DNA from: Corylus avellana
Lineage: Eukaryota; Streptophyta; Magnoliopsida; Fagales; Betulaceae
NCBI RefSeq assembly: GCF_901000735.1
Contig: NC_081545.1
Location: 806,001 to 870,000 of the forward strand
Length of the DNA: 64,000 bases
Reading direction: 5' to 3'
Shown here: positions 12,450-22,921 of the stretch, piece after piece
Numbering within the stretch: the first letter of the stretch is position 1
Layout: each line of letters opens with the position of its first letter
Notes under the pieces: model-generated
What the model was told of the DNA's origin: nothing
What the model saw: only the letters and a program-made list of their open reading frames with translations
Database searches by the model: none
Program-made: the position numbers and the translations under genes

Positions 12450-13320
12450 GTTTGTTGATTTAGCAAATGGTGGCTAATGTGATATGAGTTCTTCACTTGG
12501 GGGCACCCTATTTCTTCAGAGATTTAGCCATGTCTGGAAGATGAAAGGAGGTCATGTGAAATGCACCACCAAGTAACAACTGACATTCATAAGCTCGTCC
12601 TGTCAATAGTTTGAAACAAACAGGGGAGTACCGATTTTTTTGACAAGTCTCCACCAGTTTCATTTTTTTCTTCTTCACTGTTTTTCCTTTGAATATTAAT
12701 TCAATGTTGCAAATTTTTGGGAGGACTGGTCAGTTGTTAGTGTAAATGTAAAGTGCCTCTTTTTAATAGCTTTTATTTAAAAAGAAAAAAAAGAGTGAAC
12801 TAAGAAGGTGGTGTTTCTTCTTCCTTGAATTTTACCCAATTTGACAGTGGTATTCTAGTCGCAATTATTTCATGTTGATCAAGATTTAATGCAGGCCTAT
12901 CTTTTTCCTTGATTGGTTGATCAGAATGGTGAAAAAAAAGGAAGGTATCCAATTAGCACGCAGACATCTGAGAGAAGGCTTTGTGAAGTTGAGCATGACT
13001 AAGCTCTTCAACTTTGAGGCTTAAAAATAAAGCTTTTTAAAAAAAGTTCTTTCAGGCTTTTAACTCCTTTTCTCGACCCAATTCCAGACAAGTTCTCAAA
13101 AAGAGGAGAAAGTTTCTAGAGAGTGATATTTTGTGAAATGTCAATTTATCTTCCGCCGATTTATTTGAATGAAAGCAATCTTTATCTCATTGTTTTTCCA
13201 TCCTTACCTTTGAAACACGACATTCTAGGAACAAATAATGCCATGGACTGGAGCCTTGAGTGCCACCATTGACTGCTGTTCAATGAAATAGAGGACGACA
13301 AGAACCTGTTACATTAATCC
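12450..13320 (+). other. FRS10 3' region and intergenic DNA
   Basis: AT-rich sequence follows the FRS10 stop codon. The first few hundred bases are likely 3' UTR. No further coding exon with conserved motifs is visible. A 60-codon frame at 13321-13503 has no recognisable similarity and is not called as a gene. Confidence 0.4.
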
Positions 13321-13950
13321 ATGGAATTAAATTCCGTGTCTCTCATTGCCACAGAATTTGGCAACCTTCCGGTAGAAAACAGATCTTTGTCTGATCTCGT
13401 AAGGGCACAGGTTGATTATACTCCTTATTCATTTGTCTGTAGGTGGAGTAAACGTAAATCTATTGTGGGGTCATTTGATGGGGGCACTGTCAAATACGTT
13501 TAAGCTCCTGTCTCCCACTTTGCCTTGTTGCTGATTTGATATATTTTGGGTGTTTGTCACCAGGGAAACCTAGCCAGGTGCAAAGTCGATATCAGTCTTA
13601 CAATGTTTCCGAACGTTAAGCTTTTGTTTGTGTTCTTGTTTCAACTTTCTTGAGCCAACATTCCGTCCAAAACCGGAACATGTTTGAGGACCATAGAATG
13701 CCAGATACGGGTGGCAATTCATATTCTCATGTCGAGTTCAAGTCGTATCGAGACATGGGTATCAACCTTAAACTAATCTATTTAATTAAACAAATCAAAC
13801 CCTTTAATCCGAATGTACTAATTTTATATTAGTGCCGGATTCACGATTCGTATACAAAAATTGTCGGTCCGGGAAGAACTGACACTAGTGAGTAAGAACT
13901 AAGGGAAGCTCGTGTGTATGATGGTAGGGTCTGTGTTTCGATAACTCCAA

Positions 13951-14230
13951 GAAAGATTGTTGTGCAACTCATTACGCACTGAAACATGCTCCTTAAGATA
14001 TGAGGATCTCAAAGTTTGGTTGGAGGTTGATTTGACCCTTTGTGCACGCCAAAATAACACACACAAAAAAAAAGTGATTGCATATAGAGATTCCCTTTTC
14101 AAGGTTGGAACGGAGCAAGATTGGGAAGCTCATCATGCGGTTAAACATGCTTGAAGATCATAGGATCTCAAAGGTTGGTTGGTAGTTGTCCCCAAATGTG
14201 TGGGAAAGTGGCCCAAAAAAAGTGATTGCA
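13951..14230. repeat. Imperfect tandem duplication, about 115-130 bases per unit
   Basis: Unit 1 (13951-14082) and unit 2 (about 14114-14230) share the order AAGATTG..., AAACATGCT, GGATCTCAAAG, TTGGTTGG, AAAAAAGTGATTGCA. The units have diverged and carry no reading frame. They lie in intergenic DNA between FRS10 and the DUF761 gene. Confidence 0.6.
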
Positions 14231-15204
14231 CCCATTATATTTGAGTATTTGCGATTGCCAGAAGCTTTAGCTAGCTATTGTGACTTGGCAGTGCACTTAA
14301 CCACCTAAGAATTTGGTGTACGCATTTGTCCATAGAGTTATTTGAGGATTGGGATTCTCTTATATTTTCTGTCTGAATTTTGTGGGGGAAGAAACCCGAG
14401 AGCCTGAGGTGTCCGAGCAGGTGGGCGGTGCATTCCGAGCTATTCAAAGACCTGTTTGAACATTTCAGGACCTGGAGCCTCCTCTCTCATTCAATGCCAG
14501 AGAGGCAAGCACTTAAAATTCGGGCAAAAAATTTCAAGAAACATCTGTTTGTTCTCTATAGTATCTAGTATTGTATAGATGTTAAAATGAGACAATTTTT
14601 CTCTCTTTTAGAGGGATTCTGGTAAAAATTCATATGCATTAAACTGAGACCAATTCTCTCTCGCTCTCTCTAATTTTTTTTTTTGCATCTTGCGAAAGAC
14701 CCGGGCTGAAGTCAAGTGAGTAATTGCTTGGTAGCTTCTTTCCCTTTCCATGGAAATAGAAAGATAACGTTCACACGCATAAAGCAAGACAAAGACTTTA
14801 TGCGACAAGGACATATAATACACGGAAAAATTGAAATAAGAGTACATAAAAGTTAAAACCCTCCTCGTAAGAACAGATGACTGGCAGGTAATTTGAAAGT
14901 ATTCTGCCCCCTTCTTGCCCCATTTATGGTCCTTAGTTTTTGGTTGATACCTAAAAACTGTCTTCAGCTTTAAATGTAGGAAAAATAAATAAATAAGATT
15001 TATATTGTGCAATAAATATATAAATATAAATATAAATATAAAAAGAGAGAAAGCCGAAAATAAAAATTTTACTGGGTGGTCAGACCATCCCAAATGGTCA
15101 CATGGGATAACCGAGTCATCTCCAAGGATTTGAGGGTAGTTCGGTGACGACTTTAGTCAAAATTTCAAACGGAAATTCAGGATGGCGAGATCCCACTTGA
15201 AGTT
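14231..15204. other. Intergenic AT-rich DNA, no gene recognised
   Basis: This stretch contains A/T-rich simple sequence, including ATAAATATAAATATAAATA near 15011-15041. Long frames on the minus strand (14608-15093) are low-complexity and show no domain. Nothing further can be supported. Confidence 0.4.
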
Positions 15205-15628
15205 TTAAGTTAATTATTAAATCCCATGAACCATATTGCAAATTGGTGTAACTAGGAGAAATTATTTGCATTTTTCCTTAAATTTAATGGGATGATTACT
15301 TCAAAACAACTCATGCTCTGCTTCTGCAGAATTAGTACAAACGATGTAGGTCCAAAACTTCTCACCCGAACACACTCAAGCTAAATTAGAATTGAAAGAC
15401 CTCTAAAACTTTGGAAGGTAAAGTAGATTTTTCCCTTTTTAAGTTAATTGTTAAATCCCATGAACCATATTGCAAATTGGTGAAACTAGGAGAAATTATT
15501 TGCATTTTTCCCTTAAATTTAATGGGATGATTACTTCAAAACGACTCCTGCTCTGCTTCTGCAGATTTAGTACAAACGATGGAGGCCCAAAACTTCTCAC
15601 CCGAACACACTCGAGCTAAATTAGAATT
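15205..15628. repeat. Near-identical direct repeat, two units of about 190 bases
   Basis: Unit 1 is 15205-15393 and unit 2 is 15439-15628, separated by 45 bases. Both run from TTAAGTTAATT through CCCATGAACCATATTGCAAATTGG, TTAATGGGATGATTACTTC and CTCTGCTTCTGCAGA to CTAAATTAGAATT. Only a handful of mismatches are visible, so the duplication is recent. It sits just downstream (3') of the minus-strand DUF761 gene. Confidence 0.85.
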
Positions 15629-15758
15629 ACTACTTACAATCCTACACATAATCTAAAGACATGTAAAGAAGAAAATACAATTCTGATTCCTTCCAAAAAA
15701 TTGAAAACAAAACTACAAGTGACTACCATATTTTTTAACATGGCTAAGAATCCCAAGA

Positions 15759-16352
15759 TTAAATCACTTTCGGGAATCGGGATTCAATTTTGATTCCTTC
15801 TTTCATCTTTCTTATAAAATCATCACATCTTTTGTGTAACTCCTCTGCACTCATCAACTCAGATTCTTCTCCCTCTTCATCTTCTCCTTCTTCTTCAGCT
15901 TCACCTTCATCTCCAATTCCTACTGTTGCCAAAGACCGATCTGCCATTTCTTTTTCCTCTTCAACTTCCATAACTACAATTTCACTTGCATCCATGGCCT
16001 TATTCTCTGATAATTGAGGTACTGATGGCCGACCATCTTCTTTCTTCATGACATGTTCTTCAGTAAGATCATCCCCCAATGGAGACTTCCCAACCAGACC
16101 AGAGTTCTTGACAATGAAAGCAAGGAGTCCATTGCAGAGCAGGAACATATAGTTCTTGTCAACAGTGTAGCTAAAGAGTTTCATGGGAAATGTAGAGATG
16201 TGGACATGGAAGGAGTGGAGAAGGAAAGGGAGTGATGAAAATATGATAGATAAGAGTGAGAAAGAGAGGAAGAATCTGATGGCTTTGTTGGGATTGCAGA
16301 AGTGGTTGAACTGGCTTGCAATCTGGATATATGGGTGCCTGAAATTGCCCAT
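15759..16352 (-). CDS. Membrane protein with DUF4408-like and DUF761 regions
   Basis: A single-exon gene of 197 residues starts at ATG 16352. The N-terminal third is hydrophobic: a segment around residues 27-45 (FFLSFSLLSIIFSSLPFLL) and another around 68-84 (MFLLCNGLLAFIVKN) look like membrane spans, and the latter resembles DUF4408. A Glu-rich acidic linker at about 125-165 follows. The C-terminus has the DUF761 signature SAEELHKRCDDFIRKMKE at residues about 168-185. Proteins of this plant-specific type are small and often induced by stress or highly expressed; their biochemical role is unknown. A TATA box lies about 75 bases upstream of the ATG, which supports this start and strand. The overlapping minus-strand frame at 16181-16462 is a shadow. 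Confidence 0.8.
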   Translation of the reverse strand: MGNFRHPYIQIASQFNHFCNPNKAIRFFLSFSLLSIIFSSLPFLLHSFHVHISTFPMKLFSYTVDKNYMFLLCNGLLAFIVKNSGLVGKSPLGDDLTEEHVMKKEDGRPSVPQLSENKAMDASEIVVMEVEEEKEMADRSLATVGIGDEGEAEEEGEDEEGEESELMSAEELHKRCDDFIRKMKEGIKIESRFPKVI

Positions 16353-16424
16353 GATGATGATCTTTGTGCTAACAAGATAGAAGCTTTGAGAGAGAGCGAT
16401 GACAGATGCTGAAAGATTGGCTGG

Positions 16425-16432
16425 TATATATA
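16425..16432 (-). promoter_or_regulatory. TATA box of the DUF4408/DUF761 gene
   Basis: TATATATA, read on the minus strand within CTATATATACCAGCC, lies about 73 bases upstream of the start codon at 16352. That spacing suits a short 5' UTR of about 40 bases. Confidence 0.6.
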
Positions 16433-16469
16433 GAGTGAAATGTTAACCACAGTGGTTAACATGGGGTGA

Positions 16470-17440
16470 AAATTGAATTCCTAGAACCACCCTTCATGGT
16501 TTAAGACAGACCAAGTCAGTCAACTACCTCTCTAGTATTTCTTTTGGGTAAATTTCTAGCTGCCTCACATCAAGAAGAATACAAAAGGCATTATTTATTG
16601 AATTGAATTGACTCACTTGACTGGAATCTTCCGTGTGAAAAGTAGCCTAAGGCCAATAAAATAGAATAAAGTTTCTTGAGGAAATTTTATGGATGTTGTT
16701 ATACCATAAAGAAAATGCTTTAATGGGTTCATTTAATTGAATTTTCTTTTGGGTTAATTATTTTTTGACCTCATGAATTATAGTGTTTTGGCACTTTTTC
16801 CTCGTGAATTACTAGCCATAACACCTAACCTTATCAAACTACCATCTTATAATAAAAAGCCTTCTTCCGTCAATCAAAGGGGTTAAAATTGACGGTCAAC
16901 GATCATGTGCAAATCATGTGTCATTTTAATTTTTTTTTTCCACTTTTACCCTCATTTTAAATTGTTTTCATATGTTAGATTAGGGTTTAGGAGGGTATAA
17001 GCGTCATTTTCTCGGTCTGAAGTGAGGGTAAAAGTGAAAGAAAAAATTTAATTGAATTTTCTTTTTAAATGGGTTAGTTTATTTCCCCAAAATATACATC
17101 TTCAATCTTCAAGTTTGGCATTTTTGGTGTAGGCATGTGGATGAATAGTAATTTTACAGCTTTGTCTAGTAGGTGGTAGATTAATTTGTGGGGTTAATTT
17201 AGGGGATGGGCTATCTTAAAGTTTTGAAATTTTTGGGTCGATCTTAATTTCGAGTATGAAATATATAGTACATGTTAGATTGGCATCAAGGCTTGATTTC
17301 GGGAATGGTTGAGCTTAAAATTCTGGCCTTTGGGTAGGGATGAAATCTAGTTGGAATAGTAATTGTGGCCTTCTCCATCTCAAGTTCTACTATTGGTAAC
17401 ACATTTTTTAAAGTATTTCTTAAGGAAAAATTGGAAAAAT
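16470..17440. other. Intergenic DNA with a degenerate inverted repeat
   Basis: A CCACTTTTACCCTCATTTT arm (about 16940-16958) pairs with GAAGTGAGGGTAAAAGTG (about 17020-17037). This suggests the remains of a MITE spanning roughly 16750-17070. No gene is recognised. Confidence 0.4.
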
Positions 17441-17444
17441 TTCA

Positions 17445-17935
17445 ATAACTTTTTGATTTTTCATCGCATTTGTAATCACTAAACTGAGCTTTAGAAACTC
17501 TCAATTTAGTGTATTCAAGTTAAAAAAGTTTACAATGGCACCTCTACTGAAATGCCTCATATGCCCCTATAAAACTAATAAAAATACAAAATTACACTTG
17601 AATTAAAAATTTTAAAAACAAAAAAGAGTAGGAAAAAAAACAAAAAAAAAACAAGCGATTAGTCGTAGCTAACCTACAATTAGCCTCAGTCGTGGGTCAC
17701 CAAGCCCACGGCCGCCCTACCCTTGGGTGGTAGCCGTGGGTCAAAAATGACTTCCACCAATTTTTTTTTTTTTTCTTTTAAAAAATAGGAATATTTTGAA
17801 AATTTCCACATCATCTCTTAGAATTTAACAAAAAATCTTAGCCGACAAGTGAAATTGCAATTTTTTTAAACTTAGATTCATTAAATTGAAAGTTTTTAAA
17901 GTTTAAATAAATAATTACAAAAGCAATAAAAAAAA
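17445..17935. mobile_element. MITE with about 90-base terminal inverted repeats
   Basis: The left arm (17451-17545, with GCATTTGTAATCACTAAAC, AACTCTCAATTTAGTG and GTTTACAATGGCAC) is complementary, with mismatches, to the right arm (about 17845-17933, with GTGAAATTGCAATTTTTTTAAAC and AATTACAAAAGCAATAAAA). The centre has a GC-rich patch with CGTGGGTCA and CCCACGG words (17693-17741). No coding frame is present. The exact ends and target duplication were not resolved. Confidence 0.65.
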
Positions 17936-18185
17936 ATAAAAGAGAGAGTAAAGTTTTCTCAAAAATTTAATTTTTACTGATCGAAATCCACTGCAATCGG
18001 AACAGACAATTGAGAGAAGCCATCGATAAAGCTTATGTATCTGAACAAGTCTTAAGTTGTCCGAATAACTATTCGAATACTTATTTCTATCTAGAACCTC
18101 CCACATTACAATCGACAAACCACGAAATGAACAAAGATGGGATTGCAGCCAATGCCAATCATCTCATCAAAAGATGTCAAAAAAT

Positions 18186-18752
18186 TATAAATTGATGAAT
18201 TAGCAAAATTAGGTGGGGGTAACACGAAAGTAGCTTTAATTAACTTTTTCGTTTCTTTTGACTTGTGTTGACCTTAAGTCAATGCTTTTATAATACCTTT
18301 GATGTGATGACCGTTTGATTTTCAGATGGATGGATGACTAAGTCATCGGACAGCAGGCAGGGCCCAGTACACTAGAAAATTCAAAAAATAGACTACACGC
18401 CGTAAACCTTACGATGATAGTGTGAAGGCTGTTGGGATCAGCTGAACGTTCACATTTGAGCAGGTGAAGTGTACGTGGATGGGCTAGCTTTAACAGCTGG
18501 TCCTCTTGTAGGAGGATCAGATATTTGATACGAAAGGAAAAAAAGAAAAGCAAAAAAGTTTTAACCCCCTTTCAATCACATGTGAATACATTAGCATTTC
18601 ACAAATTAACAATAGACTAACACGCTCCATAATCAACCTGAGAGAATTAAAATCTACAAAAAAAAAAAAAAAAAATCTCACCAACCCTCTATCCTAACAG
18701 ATAGATGCATGAGCCATCTCAAGTAAGTAGTAAGGGAAGTCACGCGAGCCAT
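18186..18752. other. Intergenic DNA, no gene recognised
   Basis: Mixed AT-rich sequence with an A-run near 18658-18675. I see no conserved motif or reading frame to support a gene. Confidence 0.35.
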
Positions 18753-18760
18753 CCTCTCAT

Positions 18761-19135
18761 TAAGGGTGAAAAGGCCAGCCGTTATTAATTGTTTGTTAAC
18801 TGTACTAATGCTAACTATATTAACTGCTAACTGCTTTTAAAAGCGGTTAAGAAAAACTGCTAACCGTCTATTTATATATATATATACATGAAACGACATT
18901 ATTTTTATATTTAAATATATATAAAAATCTAGAAATGATGCCGTATGTAATAGGGTAGTATCGTATTATCATAGAAACGATATCGTTTTGGTTTTTTTCT
19001 TTTATTTTTTATTTATTTTTAATCTTATCTTTTAAAAAATAATTATTAAGGTTATTAACCACTAACTACCAATTAACCGCCTAAATGGTTAAAAGAGACC
19101 GTTAGTAAATTTTACTGACCGCTTTTTTACCCTTA
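18761..19135. mobile_element. hAT-type MITE with 8-bp target duplication
   Basis: This 375-base non-coding element starts TAAGGGTGAAAAGGCCAGC, and its reverse complement starts TAAGGGTAAAAAAGCGGTC. It is flanked by a perfect 8-bp direct repeat, CCTCTCAT (18753-18760 and 19136-19143). Eight-base target duplications and TA(G/A)GG(G)-type ends are typical of hAT transposons. It is non-autonomous because it carries no transposase. Confidence 0.9.
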
Positions 19136-19492
19136 CCTCTCATTGTGTTCTGCCCTTCTCTCCTTTTGCAGGGGTGATGGAGAGGCTCCGACGTGGCGAC
19201 GTCGACTCAACACTCTAAAATTGAATCGCTATTGGTTTGATACCAATAAAAAAAACACGGCAGATCCAAGTGTTACCAATTCATTTAAGGTATTAAAGTC
19301 AATTTGATAAAGTCCAAATTTTCATAAACCAATAGGGCCAATTTGGTCAATTCGATAAGCCATTTGCTAGGTAAGTTAGCATAATCCAAGAGTCTATTTT
19401 TTGTCAGTTTAGTGCTACTCTGAATTTGTGATTCTCGTTAGTCTTCAAAGTATGTTTGATATATGTTTTAGACTTTCAGAGACAAATAGAAG

Positions 19493-20077
19493 TAGGGCTG
19501 ACAAAATAGGTACCTGATATGATTCGATTACGATTCACGGGTACCCGTTACACAATTAACCTATACACGAACATGACCCATTTAGCTAAACGGGTAACCA
19601 GGTCTGACATGATTAGGACACGAAAATAGCCAAGTAACCCGACACGACCCGTTTAACCCATTTACAATAACTATGTCATATCGGGTAGACACGACCCAAC
19701 ACGACCCGTTTTCTTAACAGGTAACCCAACCCGCTAAAAACCCTAAACCCTAAAATTTTTTTTAAAGAAATTTGTAATAATAAATTAATAATACATGAAT
19801 ACCAATACAATTGTTAATAAAAACATTCACAAAATTAGCAATTTTCAACTCTATAGATATTAGCATGTTAGATAGTTCATTTCCATAATTTCATGTAATG
19901 CAATAATGATTTTAGTTTCTTTTTAAGAAGACTCCTTTGCTATGATGACAAGTCTAGATATTATCTGTTTTACTGTTCATATTAAAATTCACATATATAT
20001 TTAATGGTGTATATATGAAATGAATATGAATCAAATTAGATTTCCCACCACATTTCCATCATAGCAATAAAGAAAAT

Positions 20078-20112
<35 letters not shown>

Positions 20113-20642
20113 AATAAAAAAGTTAACAAAAACAAAATAATAAATAAAAAAGAAACAAAACTCAAAACTACATCATCATTAGATTCATTACAAATTAGGT
20201 TCCTATTGGCCATTATGCCTGGTGTTGTCCACTTGAAGTCTTGAAGGATCCATGATCCATCCCATGTAATCAAAGATATGAATTATGAAACACTACAAAT
20301 ATGCTCATTTTTTGACTTTTTTTTTTTTTTTTCACTAACCGGGTCTGGTGGGTACCCGTCAAACCCGGTTATTGTTCGGGTCTGGCGGGTACTCGTCAGA
20401 CCCGATTAATACCCGCCAGACCCAAACAATAACCGGGTTTGACGAGTATCCGCCAGACCCGAACAATAACCAATTCTGGCGGGTCGACCCACCAGACCCG
20501 CTAGGTAGACCGACCTGCCAAACACGAAATTAACTGGGTCTTAAATGGATATACCTGATTAAGACCCAAACCCGATTAGGCCAAACCTAATACCTATTTT
20601 TTTGTGTTGAGTTTGCGAGTCATGTCAAAATTGCCAGTCCTA
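19493..20642. mobile_element. Non-autonomous hAT element, 1150 bases, 8-bp target duplication
   Basis: The left end is TAGGGCTGACAAAATAGG and the reverse-complemented right end is TAGGACTGGCAATTTTGAC, both in the hAT style. It is flanked by perfect AATAGAAG direct repeats (19485-19492 and 20643-20650). The interior is rich in CGGGT/ACCCG words (ACGGGTACCCGT, CACGACCCGTTT) and holds an (AAT)n stretch at about 20077-20105. A strong hairpin lies at 20339-20462. No transposase reading frame is visible. Confidence 0.92.
20339..20462. repeat. Long GC-rich hairpin inside the hAT element
   Basis: The words GGGTCTGG(T/C)GGGTA(C)CCGTC and TTATTGTT(C/T)GGGTCTGGCGGGTA run outward on the left arm. They are matched by their complements (TACCCGCCAGACCCAAACAATAA, split here by mismatches) on the right arm. 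The arms are about 60 bases each with almost no loop around the GACCCGATTAATACCCG centre. Confidence 0.75.
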
Positions 20643-21024
20643 AATAGAAGCATATGACGAGAAAACTCATTGTGCATGCCATCAACATTTTCTTTGATCT
20701 TATGTTGCTTTTCTTTTAATTAGATGATGATGTACCTCGGAGCTCGAAAGGGCTTGGAACCAGACAAATTTTGTTAGGTAAGCTAGCATAACCCAAGAGT
20801 CTATTTTTCGTGAATTTAGTGCTACTCTGAATTTGTGATGCTCGTTAGTCTTCAAAGTATGTTTGATATATGTTTTAGACTTTCAGAGACAGATAGAAAC
20901 ACATGGCGAGAAAACTCATTGTGCATGCCATCAACATTTTCTTTGATCTTATGTTGCTTTTCTTTTAATTGGATGATGATGTACCTCGGAGCTCGGAAGG
21001 GCTTGGAACTAGATAGATTTTGTT

Positions 21025-21514
21025 AAATTACCAGTAATTGAAGAGTTTAAGTTGATAAAAAGTGTTAAAAAGTATTTTAAGGCAGTCAGACTAACAACGG
21101 GTCCCCTATAAAACAAGGAAAAAAAAAAAAATCATAGGAAACTACCGGTCTCAATAAATGGTTATTTGAGAGAAAATGGACTCTTATATGCTTGTTACAT
21201 GGCCGACTCATAGCCATATGTTTATTTTTATGTAAAAAGTTGCTTGAGTAACCTAAGGTAATTATTTAATATATTAAAAAAATTAATTTAATAATTAATT
21301 ATTGTTCTAATATATTTAGACCAAAGCAAAAGAAATAGGATGTACTATAGTCTATAGGCTATAGCTTCTATGGCCCGAAAGAATCGACTTTGAGTTGGCC
21401 CATGCACAATGCTTAGAAGCCCAAACATTTAAAGAGAACATTTGTTTCTTTTTTTTTTTCTTTTTTTTTTTGAAAGAAGAACATTTGTTTCTCGAGTGGA
21501 CTGCCAAGTATCTT
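21025..21514. other. Intergenic DNA, no gene recognised
   Basis: AT-rich sequence with long T-runs at 21449-21472. ACATTTGTTTCT is repeated on either side of the T-run (21438, 21481), a small direct duplication. No gene is recognised. Confidence 0.4.
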
Positions 21515-21523
21515 GTCATGATT

Positions 21524-21733
21524 GGATCTGGCTTACATGCTGTTATTAAAATAACAGCATGTAAACTGTAGTTTAATCAACGGTTCAGATTGAATCTTAA
21601 AGTTGACTTACTTTTAGAAGTATTAAATAAGAAAGAGAAAATGAAAAGATATTTTGAAAAAATTCAATCTTGACCGTTGATTGAACTACAGCATATATGC
21701 TGTTATTAAAATAACAGCATTTAAGCCAAATCC
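21524..21733. mobile_element. Mutator-type MITE, 210 bases, 9-bp target duplication
   Basis: Terminal inverted repeats of about 70 bases begin GGATCTGGCTTACATGCTG and, on the other strand, GGATTTGGCTTAAATGCTG. Both arms include a perfect internal palindrome, ATGCTGTTATTNNAATAACAGCAT. It is flanked by perfect 9-bp GTCATGATT repeats (21515-21523 and 21734-21742). Nine-base duplications are typical of Mutator-like elements. It is non-coding. Confidence 0.92.
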
Positions 21734-21742
21734 GTCATGATT

Positions 21743-22921
21743 AACACCCAATCCCCTTCTTTCTTTTTTTTTTTTTTTTTTTTTTTTTTGTGGGTATTAA
21801 CACCCAATCTTCAATGCTTCTTTCAATTCTTTTTGCCACTTTCAACTTGGAGTCATTGTTCATTATTTGTTCTATAATATATGCCTTCTTCTTGAGATAT
21901 CCATAGAACAAATCAAGGAATCTAATAGAAGACTTCGACCCTCCTCTTAACTAAAATGGATGCATCAAGGCTGTCCTTTGGATTTCTCATTCACACTTTA
22001 GTTTTAGTCAGCTACTTACTTTCCATTTGTGCAAGTTATAATAGGGTACTCTAAAATGGTTGAGCATCTCAGAGGATTGAGGCAAGGAGATGATCTTTCT
22101 TTTAGGCTACTAAGTATTAATTGATTGTAATTTTAATCTTCTATATTGAAAAGTTTGTTGGGGTTTGGTTGCCTCCGAAGTTGTTTTATTTTTAAAGAGC
22201 TTTTTCAAATGATTTCCATTTTATTGTGTTTGATCTTTTATTGTTCTACTTAATTTTGATGTTGTAGGGGGTTAATATCACTAATTGGGACTATAAGAAT
22301 AATTGAGAATGCTTTCACTTGGATTAGTGAAAACCGAACAGGATCTTCTCCAGTTCAAATGAACTGGAAAATATCCAGTTAATTATAATGGATGAATATT
22401 TTTGTTTTTTCATTTTTTGAAGAGACAAAACTATCTTTACACTATAATCTTGAAGAAGCTTTTCTATCTTACCAAAAAGAAAGTTTTCAAATAAGTTCGG
22501 ACAGATAATAACTCCCAAAGAAAAGAAGCCACAGATCGCTGCATCAAAATTTAAGTTGAGAAAATTAACCAAAAAAATCATCCCTAATCACTCGCCCTGT
22601 TAACCAAAGTGCCACTTGAACAAAGTAATTAAAAAATAAAAGATTATATTAAAAAATCCTCGACCTCACATAGAGGATTTGCCTAGCATTCGACTGCTAA
22701 TGAGTGTGATAGTTTGTCTAACTGGCCTTTCCAACAGCTCAAAGGGCCAATAGATATTAGACAGCGAGATGAGCCCATGTTCTTTCTTCTCCGGGAGATA
22801 TCTATTTGATCCACACAAGTCTTCCACAAACAAAAAAAAAAAAACAACTATAGACACATTCTTGGATATATCTCCCATAATTGCTCAAAGCTAAAGCTTC
22901 GTTTTTTGTGACCCAAATTGC
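21743..22921. other. G6PDH upstream and intergenic region
   Basis: It contains a long T-run (21767-21789) and a palindromic motif at 22342-22380 (CCAGTTCAAATGAACTGG) shared with the insertion near 1504. A mixed region from about 22680 on is probably the G6PDH promoter and 5' UTR. No convincing TATA box was fixed. Confidence 0.4.

Larger units (their letters stand above)
19367..21024. repeat. Tandem duplication of a ~250-base unit; first unit split by a hAT element
   Basis: Unit 1 is 19367-19492 plus 20651-20772. Unit 2 is 20773-21024. Both run from GTTAGCATAA/GCTAGCATAA through GTGCTACTCTGAATTTGTGAT, TATGTTTGATATATGTTTTAG and GAAAACTCATTGTGCATGCC to GGGCTTGGAAC. Unit 2 retains the uninterrupted site (around CAGATAGAAACACATGG, 20889-20905), so it shows the state of unit 1 before insertion. 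Confidence 0.9.

Noticed and set aside
14608..15093. Minus-strand 161-codon frame
   Set aside because: It is low-complexity (Ile/Phe-rich from AT repeats) with no motif or supporting context.
16181..16462. Minus-strand frame overlapping the DUF761 gene
   Set aside because: It overlaps the TATA box and the N-terminal coding part of the better-supported frame.
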